Of a stretch of DNA of 64,000 bases, positions 37,737 through 46,124 are shown piece by piece; positions within the stretch are counted from its first letter, which is position 1; every line of letters begins with the position of its first letter. The notes beneath the pieces are model-generated. The model made no database searches. It was not told the DNA's origin and saw only the letters and a program-made list of their open reading frames with translations. Position numbers and translations under genes: made by a program. The stretch comes from Chitinophagaceae bacterium (GTDB lineage Bacteria; Bacteroidota; Bacteroidia; Chitinophagales; UBA10324): assembly GCA_016717285.1 (NCBI GenBank), contig JADKFU010000005.1:976501-1040500 (forward strand), read 5' to 3'.

Positions 37737-37777
37737 AGGATAAAGCAGTAAACGGTAGGACAGAACTTCACCCGGCA

Positions 37778-39943
37778 TTATTCGATACTAAACTTTTCTA
37801 CTATGAAACCATCATCCATCCTGATCTCCAGGAAATAAACTCCCCGCGGATATTCGTCGATGGAAATGATTTTTAGATTGGATCCTGTAACGATTTTTTC
37901 AAGAGAGGAAAATATCACTTGTCCCACGGTGTTTTTTATGCTGATGGAGACAGGTACAGAACGGTTGCTTGCTAATTCGAGGTGCAGTACCTCATCAGCA
38001 GGATTCGGATAAATGTGCAGGAAAAGGTTTTTGGAAATCGAATTGATACCCACCACTTCAACCGTAATACTTGCAAAATTGTTACAGCCGTTACTATCTG
38101 TTACCGTCACCAGGTAGATTCCGCTTTGAGTGGCTGTATAGGACTGGCCCGTAGCACCCGGTATATCCAGTCCGTTAAACTGCCACTGATAGGTGCCACC
38201 ACCGGTGGCAGTTAAAATATTTCCATTTTGTGAAATTACAGGAGGATCGGGAGTTGGGTGTACTTCAATGTATTGTAGCAACGTCAATGTATCACATCCA
38301 TATTGGTTGCAGGTAATAAGCGTGACATCAAAAAATCCCGGATCATTGTAGCAAATGCTGACAGGATGCTGAAGAGTGGAGGTAGCAGGCACTCCGCCCG
38401 GGAATGACCATTGCCAGGAAGTGGGATTGTTTGCTGAAGAATCAATAAAATCTGTACAGTACTTTTCGCAAACTTCTGTTGGTGATGCTGAAAATGCCGA
38501 TACCGATACAGGCGTCGAAGGTTCTTGAAATGAAGTGTCACAATACTTGATGCACCAATAATCAAAGCTATGAGAAGGATCTGTCTTTTCCTGCTGTGTA
38601 AAGGCGTCACCGTTATTGGCAAAGAGATAGCATCCGTCCTTTAGCTGTGTTCCTAATCCTGTTTCTTCATGCGTATAACCCGTTAAAATAGTTTTATCCC
38701 ATAATTTATTTCCGTTGGAATCCACCATCACTATCCATGTATTTTCAGGGCCATTGTTAGGTTCGGATTTCCAGAACCCGGGATCTGAATAAGAGGTACC
38801 GCAAATCATATATTCGCCGTTTGCATTTTCGGAAATGTTTCCAAAATCATCTTCGTGACCGGAGCCACCGATAGACAAATCCCATATTACGTTGAGCGAT
38901 GTATCGGTTTTAATCATCCAAAAATCGGTGATACCATTTGTTGGTTGGGTTTTATCACCTCCTATTCCGGCATCCGTTGAAACACCGAGCAGATATTGAT
39001 GATCACTGGTCTTTAGCAGGTCCATTCTATAATCATCATTCAGGCTGCCAAGTTGTTTATCCCAAAGATAATTTCCTGAAGAGTCAATTTTTACGAACCA
39101 TAGATCTGACTTATTATTTACATAAAGATTCTGTGTCTTCACACCGCTGGTGTTGGATAAAGAACCTCCGGCAAGCAGGAAGCCTCCATCAGCAGTCTGG
39201 CACATGTCACTGATGTTTTCACTTTCGTTCCCACCATATCGCTTATCCCAAACTATATTTCCGGAGGCATCTGTTCTGAAAACCCAAAAATCGGTGCTTC
39301 CATAAGATGGATCGCTCACATCACCGCTTGCAGGTGCATCGGTATACGCGCCGAACAGAAATCCTCCATCAGCTAATTGAAGCACTGCGCCAACACCATT
39401 GTTTCCATTACCACCGTACCGGTGTTCCCATTCGATATTACCATCAGCGTCAATTTTTACGGCCCACACATCAAAGACTCCGATGGGTGATTGGGATATA
39501 TCACCACTCACCGGTGATCGCGTTCTGCCGGCAACCATATAACCTCCACCTGATGTGGTAGTCACACTGTAAACGAATTCATCGTCAGTGCCTCCAAGGG
39601 TTCTGTCCCATTCTTTGATACCATTCGCATCGCATTTGATGATCCAGGTATCATAAGTTGGAAATGAGGAATTGTCCCAATTGTTTTGTGATTTTTCAAA
39701 CGTGGCATCTGATTGTGAATCACCAGCCGCAACGAAGCCGCTGTCGGGAGTTGCAATTAAATGATAGAGGAAATCACCATCAGCACCGCCATAACTGTGA
39801 TCCCATTGTTTTTCCAGTGGATTTTGAGCAAAGGAGGTATTTGAAATACATACAAGGAAAATAAGCAGCGGAAAAAAAGGGGATACCCTGTTGAAGGAGT
39901 TGAAAATTTTTATCATGGAAGCTATTTTTTTAAAACTCAGCAA
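37778..39943 (-). CDS. Secreted repeat protein with PKD and T9SS type A sorting domains
   Basis: 721 aa; the start may instead be the ATG at 39916, which begins the hydrophobic signal peptide (ends SFAQN). Residues about 40-470 hold six repeats of ~65 aa with the pattern (Y/L)GG-x-DD near the start and DGGFLLAG or similar, suggesting a beta-propeller. A PKD domain (about 495-580; WQWSFPGG) and an Ig-like domain follow. The C-terminal ~75 residues (LHIYPNPADEVLHLEL, ending VEKFSIE) are a type A sorting domain. Cell-surface protein of unknown ligand. Confidence 0.85.
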   Translation of the reverse strand: MLSFKKIASMIKIFNSFNRVSPFFPLLIFLVCISNTSFAQNPLEKQWDHSYGGADGDFLYHLIATPDSGFVAAGDSQSDATFEKSQNNWDNSSFPTYDTWIIKCDANGIKEWDRTLGGTDDEFVYSVTTTSGGGYMVAGRTRSPVSGDISQSPIGVFDVWAVKIDADGNIEWEHRYGGNGNNGVGAVLQLADGGFLFGAYTDAPASGDVSDPSYGSTDFWVFRTDASGNIVWDKRYGGNESENISDMCQTADGGFLLAGGSLSNTSGVKTQNLYVNNKSDLWFVKIDSSGNYLWDKQLGSLNDDYRMDLLKTSDHQYLLGVSTDAGIGGDKTQPTNGITDFWMIKTDTSLNVIWDLSIGGSGHEDDFGNISENANGEYMICGTSYSDPGFWKSEPNNGPENTWIVMVDSNGNKLWDKTILTGYTHEETGLGTQLKDGCYLFANNGDAFTQQEKTDPSHSFDYWCIKYCDTSFQEPSTPVSVSAFSASPTEVCEKYCTDFIDSSANNPTSWQWSFPGGVPATSTLQHPVSICYNDPGFFDVTLITCNQYGCDTLTLLQYIEVHPTPDPPVISQNGNILTATGGGTYQWQFNGLDIPGATGQSYTATQSGIYLVTVTDSNGCNNFASITVEVVGINSISKNLFLHIYPNPADEVLHLELASNRSVPVSISIKNTVGQVIFSSLEKIVTGSNLKIISIDEYPRGVYFLEIRMDDGFIVEKFSIE

Positions 39944-40353
39944 ATTTCTTTCCTAATTACAGGATGAAAATTATGAGTGAGGATGATTAATATCATTGAT
40001 TCTGTGGAATTCTCATCAATCGGGAACGTGGAAATTATTCCTCTGAGCTTGTTTTCTTCATATTCAATTCAATTATCATTCTCGAAATCTTCGAACGTAT
40101 TTGAATTTTATGCAGCAGTCAAAAACAAATTATGCAATAAGGACTTTAGCATGCGGAAGGAAATGGCGTTGTGCAACAGTGCCGGTATAACAAAAAATTA
40201 TTACTCACTATGAGTATTTATAATCTTCGCAGTGATGTGAGAGGCGCACCGTGAGTATTTTCAATCACGGTCGCCTACTCGATTATGCGCTGCCTTGCTA
40301 TTCATTCAGCATAGTGCCCATTCAGGTTAACCTCTTGCCTTTCTAAGGGCGAT
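39944..40353. other. Spacer at the edge of the accessory region
   Basis: 410 bp without a supported gene. It contains a strong hairpin at 40242-40276, followed at about 40286-40310 by ttatgcgctgccttgct, a stretch almost repeated at 49988-50005 after another palindrome. This is probably the left end of the cassette-like array. Confidence 0.5.
40242..40276. repeat. Palindrome (12 bp stem, one bulge), possible decayed attC-like site
   Basis: Arms aggcg-c-accgtga and tcacggt-cgcct pair with one bulged C and a 10 nt loop. It lies just past the stop of the minus-strand PIN gene, where the other cassette genes have their palindromes, but clear AAC/GTT cores are missing. Confidence 0.45.
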
Positions 40354-40770
40354 TTAGTCTGCGGTGTTATAAATTCGCTTGAAGTTTTTCCTTTTGAGTC
40401 CGCTGTAAAGCTCTTTGTCGCCTGTCCATAGATATCCTTTTAGATGTTTTGTTAGTGCTACGAAATCAGAATCATCAATGTCAATATCCTTAGTGATTTC
40501 TTCAGCAGCTAACCAGGTTTTTTCTGGAATAAGTTCTTCGTTGATGAAATATATTTTCGCAAATATTTTGAATCGTGATTCTTCAAGTTCACTTTCCGAA
40601 AGCTTAGAAATGCGTTTCAGTTTCTCCCAGTGTTTTTCAATTTCAGATCGCATATAACTGCAGCTATAAAACTCAAAAATACCATCAGAATTAAAAAGTA
40701 AGTCGCCAATTATTCCGTTTGTGTTAAGCAGTCCACTGAAAATAATATTGGTATCAACGATTATTTTCAC
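40354..40770 (-). CDS. PIN-domain ribonuclease toxin
   Basis: Putative VapC-like RNase toxin, 138 aa from the GTG at 40770 (VKIIVDTNIIFSGLL), which overlaps the antitoxin stop by 4 bp; an ATG at 40803 would add 11 residues. PIN acidic residues are visible: Asp in IIVDTN, Glu in YMRSEIEKH, Asp in DIDDSDFVALT and Asp in LWTGDKEL. Paired with the small upstream gene as a toxin-antitoxin module; typical cargo of cassette arrays. Confidence 0.82.
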   Translation of the reverse strand: MKIIVDTNIIFSGLLNTNGIIGDLLFNSDGIFEFYSCSYMRSEIEKHWEKLKRISKLSESELEESRFKIFAKIYFINEELIPEKTWLAAEEITKDIDIDDSDFVALTKHLKGYLWTGDKELYSGLKRKNFKRIYNTAD

Positions 40771-40970
40771 TTGATGAATCGGTCGCGGTTTTTTAGCCAC
40801 CAACCTTTCTTTACCTCTTTAGCAAGTTTGTCCACATCGGATTGTTTGGCTTTGGATTTTGATGTTGCTTCTTTATAGCTCAAATAGTCCACAAAGCGTT
40901 GTAGTCCTTCCGTGTCCACGTAGGATGGCAGGCGAATTATTACTTCATCGCGTGTTCTTTCTATTAGCAT
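40767..40970 (-). CDS. Antitoxin partner of the PIN toxin
   Basis: 67 aa, small and charged, with a beta-like N-terminus (TRDEVIIRLPSYVDTEGLQ) and a Lys-rich C-terminus. It is directly upstream of, and overlaps, the PIN gene, which supports an antitoxin role. The DNA-binding fold is not recognisable with certainty. Confidence 0.68.
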   Translation of the reverse strand: MLIERTRDEVIIRLPSYVDTEGLQRFVDYLSYKEATSKSKAKQSDVDKLAKEVKKGWWLKNRDRFIK

Positions 40971-41059
40971 TGCATATCAATTTTATTGTTTCAAAGATAT
41001 GGGAAAATGTTCGTTTCATGCACAAGCAGGTTGATGTTGAATTTGGTTCATAAGGTTGT

Positions 41060-41154
41060 GCATAACGGTTTGTGGGTTTAAGAAGTTGGCGATTTCGGAG
41101 CACAAACTGTCTGCGAGCACTACACTTGATACGAAGCGCAAATGTTCATTTAAC
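41060..41154 (-). repeat. Half of an attC-like palindrome
   Basis: Begins gcataac (core-like) and continues ggtttgtgggtttaagaagt and ttggcgatttcgga, identical over ~33 bp to one arm of the complete palindrome at 62570-62697. The opposite arm is missing and the sequence runs into a gene fragment instead, so the site is truncated. Confidence 0.6.
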
Positions 41155-41325
41155 CAGGTTTGTCCAGAACAGTAAAGTCAACATTTTTTGGTTCTCTGAT
41201 TAGTCCCATTGTTTCTATTTCTTAAAATACTGATTAATTAATTTGTTTGCCGCTGGTGTTTCAATCATCATTTTTGTTCCTCTGAAATGAGTTGCAAAAA
41301 GAGATTCTTGATAATGCTTAATCAA
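41150..41325 (-). pseudogene. Decayed copy of the 43521-42795 gene pair
   Basis: Reading leftward on the minus strand, the 3' end of one frame (to the stop at 41215) contains ESLFATHFRGTKMMIE and ends INQYFKK. It matches the C-terminus of the 175 aa protein at 42994 (GATHVGGNKMVIY, ending IRKYFPI). Next, an ATG at 41209 begins MGLIREPKNVDF, matching MGFIKEPAGIDF of the 61 aa protein at 42795, but stops after 19 codons at the truncated palindrome. So the same two-gene order existed here and was cut by rearrangement. Confidence 0.65.
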
Positions 41326-41330
41326 TTACC

Positions 41331-41478
41331 TCTGCCCGCCTGTCCGGAGTCACGCTGATTTTATTAAATCCCCATAGGGCTGTAGGTCAACATCGGATTG
41401 GCTACCGAAGCTTCTTTCAACACAGGATTAAATCGCTGCTCCGCTTCGCTGCGCGCGTTTAATCCTTATATGTTAGGC
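41331..41478. repeat. Third, partial copy of the repeat unit (right end with palindrome)
   Basis: About 145 bp closely matching the right ends of the units at 42217-42756 and 45575-46117. It includes a 64 bp palindrome (41415-41478) with arms ggattaaa / tttaatcc around a gc-rich loop. The palindrome runs from tttcaac to gttaggc, the latter fitting the integron core GTTRRRY. Confidence 0.8.
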
Positions 41479-41487
41479 GAATGCAAT

Positions 41488-41820
41488 CTATGACACTTCA
41501 ATTGGTCCGGGAATCAGAGGTTGATTTAAAAAATCAAGTATTTGCGGTGATAGTTTTGTTAAGGCAGAATATGTATTTATAGGTGCACTAAGTATAAAAA
41601 CAGTTATTGGATATTTCGAGAAATTTTGTTGGTGTTGAAGATTTTTGTCAAAAGTGATCAGCGCATGAAAATCGTTTTCTATAAGTTTTTGAAGCAGGAT
41701 GCCATTTTTTAACCCATTCCAACCGCGTTGTTTTATTGTAAAAACTTCGTGTCCGGGAAAATCGTTCTTTAGTTTTTTGGGTATGTTTTCGTCAAGCAAC
41801 AGCAGCATACAATTCATCAA
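41488..41820 (-). CDS. DUF5615 PIN-like protein (putative toxin)
   Basis: 110 aa. LLLDENIPKKLK at the N-terminus and LITFDKNLQH match the DUF5615 family, a PIN-like nuclease fold usually paired with DUF433. Translation may start at 41820 or at the Met of MLLLLDEN (41808). It overlaps the DUF433 gene by up to 29 bp. The stop lies 10 bp from the GTTAGGC core of the palindrome at 41415-41478. Confidence 0.8.
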   Translation of the reverse strand: MMNCMLLLLDENIPKKLKNDFPGHEVFTIKQRGWNGLKNGILLQKLIENDFHALITFDKNLQHQQNFSKYPITVFILSAPINTYSALTKLSPQILDFLNQPLIPGPIEVS

Positions 41821-42034
41821 TATTTTTTGAAGAAAGTATTTTGCTTGCTATTTCCATTATTGCTATTGCCTGATCTTTCGAAACGGTATCAAATTCATCA
41901 AGGAATTCGTCAAGAGAAACGCCACCTTCCAAATGATCAAAAAGTGATTCTATAGGAACCCGCGTACCCTTAAAGACAGGCTGTCCACCCATAGTTTCAG
42001 GATCAATAGTAATAAGGTCTTTGATGTTTTGCAT
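41792..42034 (-). CDS. DUF433 antitoxin-like protein
   Basis: 80 aa from the ATG at 42034 (MQNIKDLITIDPETMGGQP). The core GGQPVFKGTRVPIESL and the helix with GVSLDEFLDEF are DUF433 hallmarks, a winged-helix fold thought to neutralise DUF5615 partners. An upstream ATG at 42067 adds 11 residues. Between attC-like sites at 41415-41478 and 42093-42223. Confidence 0.83.
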   Translation of the reverse strand: MQNIKDLITIDPETMGGQPVFKGTRVPIESLFDHLEGGVSLDEFLDEFDTVSKDQAIAIMEIASKILSSKNIDELYAAVA

Positions 42035-42092
42035 ATGTAAATCTATAAAAAACCGACCGCTTTTCAAATTACGATGGGGCTCCTTTGCTTTC

Positions 42093-42223
42093 GCCTAACG
42101 GTTTGCAGATTTGCGATGGGCGGGGTTTTACCATAAATGTTGATGCGGAGCAATGAACTTTGTGTAGTTGTTAAACTGTCTGCGGAGTACGAAACCCCGA
42201 CTATTGCAAATCTGCTGTTGAAC
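42093..42223. repeat. attC-like palindrome, 131 bp
   Basis: Starts GCCTAAC and ends GTTGAAC (the reverse complement GTTCAAC fits RYYYAAC), with imperfect arms gcagatttgcgatgggcggg and ccccgactattgcaaatctg around a ~60 bp loop. Size, terminal cores and bulged arms are as in large integron attC sites. Confidence 0.7.
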
Positions 42224-42756
42224 AGAACCTTCGGTAGCCCATTTTAACTATCATCACAATGTAATGGATTTTTTGTAATACGTGCTCCAATCTAAAAACC
42301 ATAAAAATGAGCAACAAAAAAAATCAAAGACCACATTAGTGTCGCAGGCAAAAAATCATGTAACAGGTTTTGCGGCTGCGTATTCAAAATTTATGGATCG
42401 CGTAACGATTGATCAGAGCAGCACACCAGGAAAAATACCCAACAAAAAATCACCGATTAATTTTGCTGCAAAATGGCGAATAGTGTTGCTATGTGCTTAA
42501 CTGAAAAAAACCAAGCCTTCAGCCAGAAAAGATTAGCCGTAAAAATAATCTGCTCAAAATGGTATTACAAAACCGGTTACAACAACATATCTGCAAGCTG
42601 AAATTGACTCAGACTGCCTGTCCGCAATCGCACTGATTTTATTAAAACCCCATAAGGCTGTAAGTCAACATGGGAGGGGCTACCGAAGCTTCTTTCAACA
42701 CAGGATTAAATCGCTGCTCCGCTTCGCTGCGCGCGTTTAATCCTTATTTGTTAGCG
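42217..42756 (+). mobile_element. ~540 bp repeat unit (mini-element), copy 1
   Basis: Bounded by GTTGAAC and GTTAGCG. Its left end (tgttgaacagaaccttcggt) and its inner right end (gctaccgaagcttctttcaa) form terminal inverted repeats. These resemble the ends of the IS91-like element at 47510 (tgttgcactaaacctccggt). It ends with the 64 bp palindrome (42693-42756). Nearly identical to 45575-46117. Probably a non-autonomous, internally deleted relative of the IS91-like element. Confidence 0.72.
42307..42500 (+). pseudogene. Frameshifted small ORF inside repeat unit 1
   Basis: Corresponds to the intact 64-codon ORF at 45665-45859 but lacks one base in its A-rich start, so the ATG at 42307 leads to an early stop while the rest continues in another frame. 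VSQAKNHVTGFAAAYSKFM resembles the N-terminus of the tyrosine recombinase at 47640 (VASACAKVTGFRELYHRF), suggesting a recombinase remnant. Confidence 0.5.
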
Positions 42757-42794
42757 GCATGTGCTATTATATTCACGAAAGAGTGTCGGTTGAG

Positions 42795-42980
42795 TTATGC
42801 AATCACCTTCTTTCTGGATCGAGTAGTATGACTCCGAGACGTTGTCTTTTGAATAGGCATTTTACGGCCTGTAGCTTTATAATAAGCAATAATTTCACTT
42901 ATCTTTTTTCTGTCTGTGCTTGTCAACGGAGTCGGATCAACTACGAAGTCGATGCCTGCCGGTTCTTTGATGAATCCCAT
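42795..42980 (-). CDS. Small protein paired with the 42994 gene
   Basis: 61 aa, unknown function. MGFIKEPAGIDFVVDPTPLT is followed by a helix (DRKKISEIIAYYK) and a basic tail. It begins 13 bp after the stop of the 175 aa gene. A decayed relative at 41150-41209 shows that the pair travels together. Small-plus-medium organisation suggests a toxin-antitoxin or immunity type pair; this is inference. Confidence 0.6.
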   Translation of the reverse strand: MGFIKEPAGIDFVVDPTPLTSTDRKKISEIIAYYKATGRKMPIQKTTSRSHTTRSRKKVIA

Positions 42981-42993
42981 TTTTGATTATTGT

Positions 42994-43521
42994 TTAAATT
43001 GGAAAATATTTTCTGATAAGTTTAAGTGCCTCTTGAGGATAGATTACCATTTTGTTTCCACCTACATGAGTAGCTCCTAAAGTTTTTTCGTAATGATCAA
43101 CCAGCTTTGTTTTTGAAGTAAATGAGACGAAACCCTGATAACCTTTGTCCCACGAAGTTTTACAAGTGAAGGCAAACAAATTTCCTGGCACCCCTTCATA
43201 AAGTTTGTTCCTTCCTAAATTGAAAGGTGCACTTTCTACAAGATGTAAATAGTAGTGGTCATTGTAATCACTTATACTTAAAAGTCCTTGAACGATTTCA
43301 GGGTTATTACGAATTGTCAGTTTGAAAACTTGCCGGTCAGAAAGTCTGCACTCACCTGCCCAGTTAAACAGCCAGCCACTTTTTTTGGTCGTGTTCTTTA
43401 AATCTGCCTTTGTAATGTGGTGAATATCCGTTGGGAAACTGTCACCAGAAATGGTGTTGAGAATACTATTTGTCAACGTATCAATCTCAATTCCTACCTG
43501 ATATTTTGTTTTCTTTACCAC
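42994..43521 (-). CDS. Hypothetical protein, possibly GNAT-like
   Basis: 175 aa cytoplasmic protein not confidently placed. The N-terminal part has SGWLFNWAGE and YYLHLVESAPFNLGRNKLY. The C-terminal half (GVPGNLFAFTCKTSW, GYQGFVSFTSKTKL, HYEKTLGATHVGGNKM) has the alternating strand/helix look of a GNAT-like fold, but no acetyl-CoA loop is evident. It is the first gene of a two-gene cassette between palindromes at 42693-42756 and 43606-43700. Confidence 0.65.
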   Translation of the reverse strand: MVKKTKYQVGIEIDTLTNSILNTISGDSFPTDIHHITKADLKNTTKKSGWLFNWAGECRLSDRQVFKLTIRNNPEIVQGLLSISDYNDHYYLHLVESAPFNLGRNKLYEGVPGNLFAFTCKTSWDKGYQGFVSFTSKTKLVDHYEKTLGATHVGGNKMVIYPQEALKLIRKYFPI

Positions 43522-43605
43522 ACTTTAAAGATAGGGAAAAATGTGGTTAGAAATATTTGAAAAACCAGTTGTTTACACAGTCGCCTCATCGAAGACGAAG
43601 CATTG

Positions 43606-43700
43606 CCGCTAACGATTGCGTATATAAGAAGAAAGCCACACCATCAACTTTGTAAATGAAAAAATGCTTCGTGGCTTTTTTCTTATATACGCTGTTAGCG
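43606..43700. repeat. attC-like palindrome, 95 bp (CGCTAAC...GTTAGCG)
   Basis: The cleanest site of the array: perfectly complementary cores CGCTAAC and GTTAGCG, then arms gcgtatataagaagaaagcc and ggctttttt-cttatatacgc with small bulges, and a ~30 bp loop. It separates the gene pair at 42795-43521 from the DUF262 gene, whose stop is 16 bp away. Confidence 0.8.
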
Positions 43701-43715
43701 GTAGCCTTTCGATTG

Positions 43716-45422
43716 TCAAATTTTGAAAACGTTATTATAAGCAACTTTCGCAAAATTGATAGTTCTTTGTTCAATTTCAGATGTTGTCCAGTCTGTTGCA
43801 TTTTTCAATACATCATCAACATAAATACTTGCCTTCTGAAGAATAGTCTTTTTACCGCTAAATGGTTTGTTCCCTAAGTCATTGTTAGTTTTTTCATCAA
43901 TTAAAAGCAAGTTTCCGATTTTACCATAATATTCATCATGATCTTTTGACTTGCTTGGCGGATTTTGAGCAAGAATATGTTCAAGCGTCATTGCATCGTA
44001 ATTAATAGAAACACCGCTTTTATTATAGTGCGCATCTATTTTTGCTAACGTATACTGAATTATTTTTTTCTGTTTCGTATACCCATTGGTGAATTCAAGA
44101 GTCTTGAAGGCGGCTAAAAATTCATCATAGGTTGGTATGCGGTCTCTCATCTTTTGCCGAAGGTCTCGAATCACTTTTAGCTTTTCTGTGTCATCTTTTG
44201 CTTCTGAAAGTTTTCGAGCATATTGAGAATACATTGAAGCTACACCTCCAGAAGACCGTTGCGAAGTAATAGCCGTAAAAATGTAGTGAAAATGTTCAAT
44301 AGCCTCTAAAGCTTCTTTAGCGAACTTATATTTTAATCTTTTCGCATTGTATTCTCTCATTATTGAAAGCACCATAGGTGTTTGCTGTGTCACATTAAAG
44401 CCATAAAGGATTGATAGAGATTGCTTTAATGGAAGTTCATTTTTGGTCCATTTTTTTGTGTCGGTATCAAAAATGTTTTTGTAAGTGACACTATCAGTAA
44501 CAAGGCCATCTAAAAACGTCTTTGCTTCGGATTTTGATATGTTTTTCTTGAACTTCTTAAATAGAGTTTTGGTAGTGGTAAATTCATATTTGGAAAGCCA
44601 AACGTGCAAAAGAAAAGTATCAATTTCCAAATCCTTGGAAGTGCTGTCAATATTGTCACGAATAATTTTCCATTTGTCTTTCGGGATGTCAACACCTGAA
44701 TTCTTTGCTCTAATGTTTTTTGTCAGATGATTTTTTATTAAATCCCCAACACTTAAATCTTTACCTCTGGTATTTAAGGTCTCGAATATTACATACGCAT
44801 CATCTTCATCATCTAATTCAACATATATTACTTTAAGTTTGAGAGTTCTGTCTCTGATATCATTTAATTTATCTTGAATTGCCTTGTCTCGCTTTTCTTT
44901 ACTTAACTGCTTGTTAGTTTTGATTAGATCTATTTCTTGCTTAATAAATTTGTTAATGAGCTCAAATCCTTTTTTAAGATTGATTTCTTCAACTCCATAT
45001 TCAATATCAATTTCCGGCTCCTCATATTTTTGTATATGTTCTTGAAAATATGGGTAGGAAGTTTCGGTCTGTAAAACGAACTTTTGTTCATTATTTAGAT
45101 CGATTTTTTCTATCAATGCGTGAACGCCTCTTGCAGGATTGACCAATCCTTCTGAAATATAAAAATCTCTTACGGCACATAACACCATTGTAATTGTTGT
45201 TAGCCTTTGCTGGCCGTCTACAATTCCAAACAATTCGTCATTTTTCTTATAAACTACTATTGAGCCAATGAAATAATCAGTCTCGCTGTCTTTAATGGTG
45301 TCATCCCAGAATTCTGTAACCTGGTCTTTTTCCCATGAGTAAGGTCTTTGAAATCTTGGAATATTATAATACCCTGTTTCAAATACTTTTCTTATCTCTC
45401 TGTCTAATGATGTTATTTTCAT
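43716..45422 (-). CDS. DUF262/DUF1524 protein (GmrSD-like type IV restriction nuclease)
   Basis: 568 aa single-chain GmrSD-like protein. DUF262 (about 10-220) carries YNIPRFQRPYSW and the nucleotide-handling motif VDGQQRLTT. The C-terminal DUF1524 HNH-type domain (about 470-568) carries MTLEHILAQNP and GNLLLID. Such proteins cut modified foreign DNA, so anti-phage defence is likely. The ATG lies only ~27 bp from the CGCTAAC core of the next palindrome, leaving almost no room for its own promoter, as in integron cassettes. Confidence 0.87.
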   Translation of the reverse strand: MKITSLDREIRKVFETGYYNIPRFQRPYSWEKDQVTEFWDDTIKDSETDYFIGSIVVYKKNDELFGIVDGQQRLTTITMVLCAVRDFYISEGLVNPARGVHALIEKIDLNNEQKFVLQTETSYPYFQEHIQKYEEPEIDIEYGVEEINLKKGFELINKFIKQEIDLIKTNKQLSKEKRDKAIQDKLNDIRDRTLKLKVIYVELDDEDDAYVIFETLNTRGKDLSVGDLIKNHLTKNIRAKNSGVDIPKDKWKIIRDNIDSTSKDLEIDTFLLHVWLSKYEFTTTKTLFKKFKKNISKSEAKTFLDGLVTDSVTYKNIFDTDTKKWTKNELPLKQSLSILYGFNVTQQTPMVLSIMREYNAKRLKYKFAKEALEAIEHFHYIFTAITSQRSSGGVASMYSQYARKLSEAKDDTEKLKVIRDLRQKMRDRIPTYDEFLAAFKTLEFTNGYTKQKKIIQYTLAKIDAHYNKSGVSINYDAMTLEHILAQNPPSKSKDHDEYYGKIGNLLLIDEKTNNDLGNKPFSGKKTILQKASIYVDDVLKNATDWTTSEIEQRTINFAKVAYNNVFKI

Positions 45423-45449
45423 AGTCGTGATGTGTCATTTTAAGGTTAC

Positions 45450-45581
45450 CGCTAACGAATGGGGCTTTGCGTTGGTGGGCGTTTGAAGCGATCAAGTGCA
45501 TGCCCGCAATAAAGTTAACTAAATGAAACACTTTTTCCTGTCCGCACTTCGTGCCCACTAACGTATAAGCCCATGTTGAAC
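45450..45581. repeat. attC-like palindrome, 132 bp, interrupted at its GTT core
   Basis: Starts CGCTAAC; arms atggggctttgcgttggtgg and ccactaacgtataagcccat. Its right core now reads GTTGAAC because repeat unit 2 begins there. Skipping that unit, the next bases are GTTAGCGG, which would complete an exact complement of CGCTAAC. Confidence 0.75.
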
Positions 45582-46117
45582 AGAACCTTCGGTAGCCCAT
45601 TTTAACTATCATCACAATGTAACGGATTTTTTGTAATACGTGCTCCAATCTAAAAACCATAAAAATGAGCAACAACAAAAAATCAAAGACCACATTAGTG
45701 TCGCAGGCAAAAATTCATGTAGCGGGTTTTGCGGCTGCGTATTCAAAATTTATGGAGCGCGTAACGATTGATCAGAGCAGCACACCAGGAAAAATACCCA
45801 ACAAAAAATCACCGATTAATTTTGCTGCAAAATGGCGAATAGGGTTGCTATGTGCTTAACTGAAAAAAAACGGAGCCGTCAGCCAAAAAAGATTAGCCGT
45901 AAAAAATAATCTGCTCAAAATGGTATTACAAAACCGGGTACAACAACATATCTGCAAGCTGAAATTGACTCAGACTGCCTGTCCGGAATCGCACTGATTT
46001 TATTAAATCCCCATAAGGCTGTAAGTCAACATGGGAGGGGCTACCGAAGCTTCTTTCAACACAGGATTAAATCGCTGCTCCGCTTCGCTGCGCGCGTTTA
46101 ATCCTTATATGTTAGCG
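45575..46117 (+). mobile_element. ~540 bp repeat unit (mini-element), copy 2
   Basis: Nearly identical to 42217-42756, with the same ends (GTTGAAC ... GTTAGCG), the same inner inverted repeats and the same terminal 64 bp palindrome (46054-46117). It lies between the left part of the palindrome at 45450 and the leader of the HD gene cassette. Confidence 0.75.
45665..45859 (+). CDS. Small ORF in repeat unit 2 (recombinase N-terminal remnant)
   Basis: 64 aa. VSQAKIHVAGFAAAYSKFM followed by ERVTIDQSSTPG resembles the N-terminal SAM-like domain of the recombinase at 47640 (about residues 3-35), after which similarity fades. The rest of a recombinase and any transposase are missing. Probably non-functional; listed because it explains the origin of the repeat unit. 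Confidence 0.4.
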   Translation: MSNNKKSKTTLVSQAKIHVAGFAAAYSKFMERVTIDQSSTPGKIPNKKSPINFAAKWRIGLLCA

Positions 46118-46124
46118 GCTGTGC

